Of a stretch of DNA of 64,000 bases, positions 63,081 through 64,000 are shown piece after piece (position 1 is the stretch's first letter; each line of letters begins with the position of its first letter). The position numbers and the translations under genes are program-made. The stretch is from Prochlorococcus marinus XMU1402 (GTDB lineage Bacteria; Cyanobacteriota; Cyanobacteriia; PCC-6307; Cyanobiaceae). Location of the stretch: positions 248,001 to 312,000 of the forward strand of contig NZ_JAAORD010000002.1 of assembly GCF_017696205.1 (NCBI RefSeq). The letters run 5' to 3'. The notes beneath the pieces were generated by a model. It was not told where the DNA came from. It searched no databases and was given only the letters and a program-made list of their open reading frames with translations.

Positions 63081-63275
63081 TTATTTTTTATCTCTGAATT
63101 CTGAGAAGCATTTTGAAATAAGGATTAATTCATAAACTTCTTTACTATTATATTTTTTATTAGGAATTCCACTACCTACCTCTATCCCTCTTTCTTTCAT
63201 CTTCATTAAGATCAATTCTTGTCTTTCACTACTAGACAAAGATTTGAATCGTTTTATTCTTTCTTCTTTATTCAC
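63081..63275 (-). CDS. Small basic helical protein, 64 aa
   Basis: This is a 64-residue highly charged protein with no membrane segment. The N-terminal half is NKEERIKRFKSLSSSERQEL, and a C-terminal helix VYELILISKCFSEF follows a Gly/Pro turn (GSGIPNKKYN). It could bind nucleic acid or protein, but there is no direct evidence. Confidence 0.55.
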   Translation of the reverse strand: MNKEERIKRFKSLSSSERQELILMKMKERGIEVGSGIPNKKYNSKEVYELILISKCFSEFRDKK

Positions 63276-63318
63276 TAGATCTTAATTTAATTAAAGATTA
63301 TTGTTAAGGCTATATCAA

Positions 63319-63438
63319 TTAGCGATTCATTACATAAGTAAGAAAGCCAGTAAATGTAAGTAATTTAAAACCAATAAAGAAAGGCAAATATTTTTTGACC
63401 TTTTTTCTAACGGGCAATAATTTGTTTAATGAATTCAT
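63319..63438 (-). CDS. Single-helix microprotein, 39 aa
   Basis: This 39-residue frame starts MNSLNKLLPVRKKVKKYLPF, with strongly basic residues, then one helix (FIGFKLLTFTGFLTYV). No ribosome site is seen. Composition and codon use fit the other microproteins of the region. Confidence 0.45.
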   Translation of the reverse strand: MNSLNKLLPVRKKVKKYLPFFIGFKLLTFTGFLTYVMNR

Positions 63439-63562
63439 GATCGTTTACATTACAAACCTATTTTCTCAAATATACTAACGAATTTTTTTTAAATTATCCA
63501 AGTTCGATTTGTATATTTTAAATAATAGATCTAAAGTAAAAGGTAGATGTATCTGATTTTTT

Positions 63563-63949
63563 ATGAATGATAAAGAAACAATTATTTTATTATTAAATGA
63601 GTTTGCTAATCCCAAAAAAATGGCTTCATTTTTTGTTGATAACGCAACTCCAGATTTTTTATTTATAAGGCCGAGTGGTAATCCTATAGATGCAAAAGGA
63701 TTTAAACAAATGATTACTGGTGATATAGTTCAAGAAAAAGCAGAAATAACCAAAATTCACCGATTCGAATTTTTAAGCGAAAATATAGTAATGTGCATTT
63801 TTACACTAGGTTCAAAATTTACTTATAAAGGTACACCTAATGATGACTTACCAACAGTCACATCTATTTTTAAAAAAGTAAATAATGTTTGGAAAATTCA
63901 CTGGATGCAAAGATCTACAGGGAATTCGGATTTATCTTTATGGGATTAG
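63563..63949 (+). CDS. NTF2-like (SnoaL/DUF4440-type) protein
   Basis: This 128-residue protein has the NTF2-like cone fold pattern. An N-terminal helix (DKETIILLLNEFANP) precedes FFVDNATPDFLFIRPSGNPIDAKGFKQMI, then strands FEFLSENIVMCIFTLGSKF and a final WKIHWMQRSTG with Trp and His. These folds serve as small-molecule binding or catalytic domains; no substrate can be named. Confidence 0.8.
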   Translation: MNDKETIILLLNEFANPKKMASFFVDNATPDFLFIRPSGNPIDAKGFKQMITGDIVQEKAEITKIHRFEFLSENIVMCIFTLGSKFTYKGTPNDDLPTVTSIFKKVNNVWKIHWMQRSTGNSDLSLWD

Positions 63950-64000
63950 CAAAGTTAATAGCCCTATTAATGGTCTTACTACTAGTAGGTAGCTCCTTTG

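Noticed and set aside
1..64000. CRISPR array, IS element, prophage or toxin-antitoxin pair
   Set aside because: No regularly spaced repeats, transposase, integrase, phage structural gene or paired small toxin-antitoxin pattern was seen on either strand by reading.

Overview
The window is chromosomal DNA from a marine picocyanobacterium, almost certainly a high-light-adapted Prochlorococcus. The evidence is a strongly A+T-rich sequence, very small intergenic gaps, kaiB and kaiC without kaiA, an NblS-type histidine kinase, three small high-light-inducible (hli) genes, a plant-type [2Fe-2S] ferredoxin, the photosystem II S4-domain protein and several cyanobacteria-only DUF families (DUF1825, DUF3086, DUF3119). 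The clade (HLI or HLII) cannot be decided by reading alone. I saw no IS element, prophage, integrase, CRISPR array or rRNA.

1-46 kb is ordinary core genome with tightly packed housekeeping genes. In order it holds glycogen debranching (glgX), tRNA-Gly, a sugar:cation symporter, an MlaE/TGD1-type lipid permease, DUF3119, DUF3086, plsY, pyrF, tyrS, DUF1825, a GIY-YIG protein and pepA. Next comes a minus-strand envelope operon (Omp85/BamA-lpxC-fabZ-lpxA-lpxB-msrA) with overlapping or abutting genes. It is followed by purC and purD, nblS, the kaiBC locus, rplU-rpmA, truB, a SpoIID-like protein, RNase Z, a lumenal pentapeptide protein, petF, prmA, serA, the PSII S4 protein, tRNA-Val, and redox, photolyase-like, ligase-like, SDR, murD, pirin, GAF and flavoprotein genes.

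46-64 kb is different. It has a few recognisable genes: an EamA transporter, a cupin, DUF805, two dissimilar membrane fatty acid desaturases, a DUF938 methyltransferase, an LptF/G permease, a DoxX protein and an NTF2-like protein. These are embedded in roughly 25 microprotein genes of 30-110 codons, many with one membrane helix, an acidic Asp-rich tail or paired cysteines, and in wider gaps carrying hairpins. Here sit the hli genes, with two similar sigma70-type promoters and a perfect GTA-N8-TAC (NtcA-like) palindrome. This is the flexible, stress-linked part of the window and the most likely place for undescribed functions.

The observations most worth a second look are: (a) a photolyase-family protein that appears circularly permuted; (b) a stand-alone NAD+-dependent DNA ligase adenylation domain; (c) a factor-independent terminator encoded inside the antisense end of another gene, next to a second terminator that lies directly in front of that gene's start codon; (d) a candidate multi-hairpin RNA near the hli genes; (e) microprotein families with shared motifs (Asp-rich DQDGG, twin CX3C, paired-Cys zinc-like); and (f) a G9 tract in truB.
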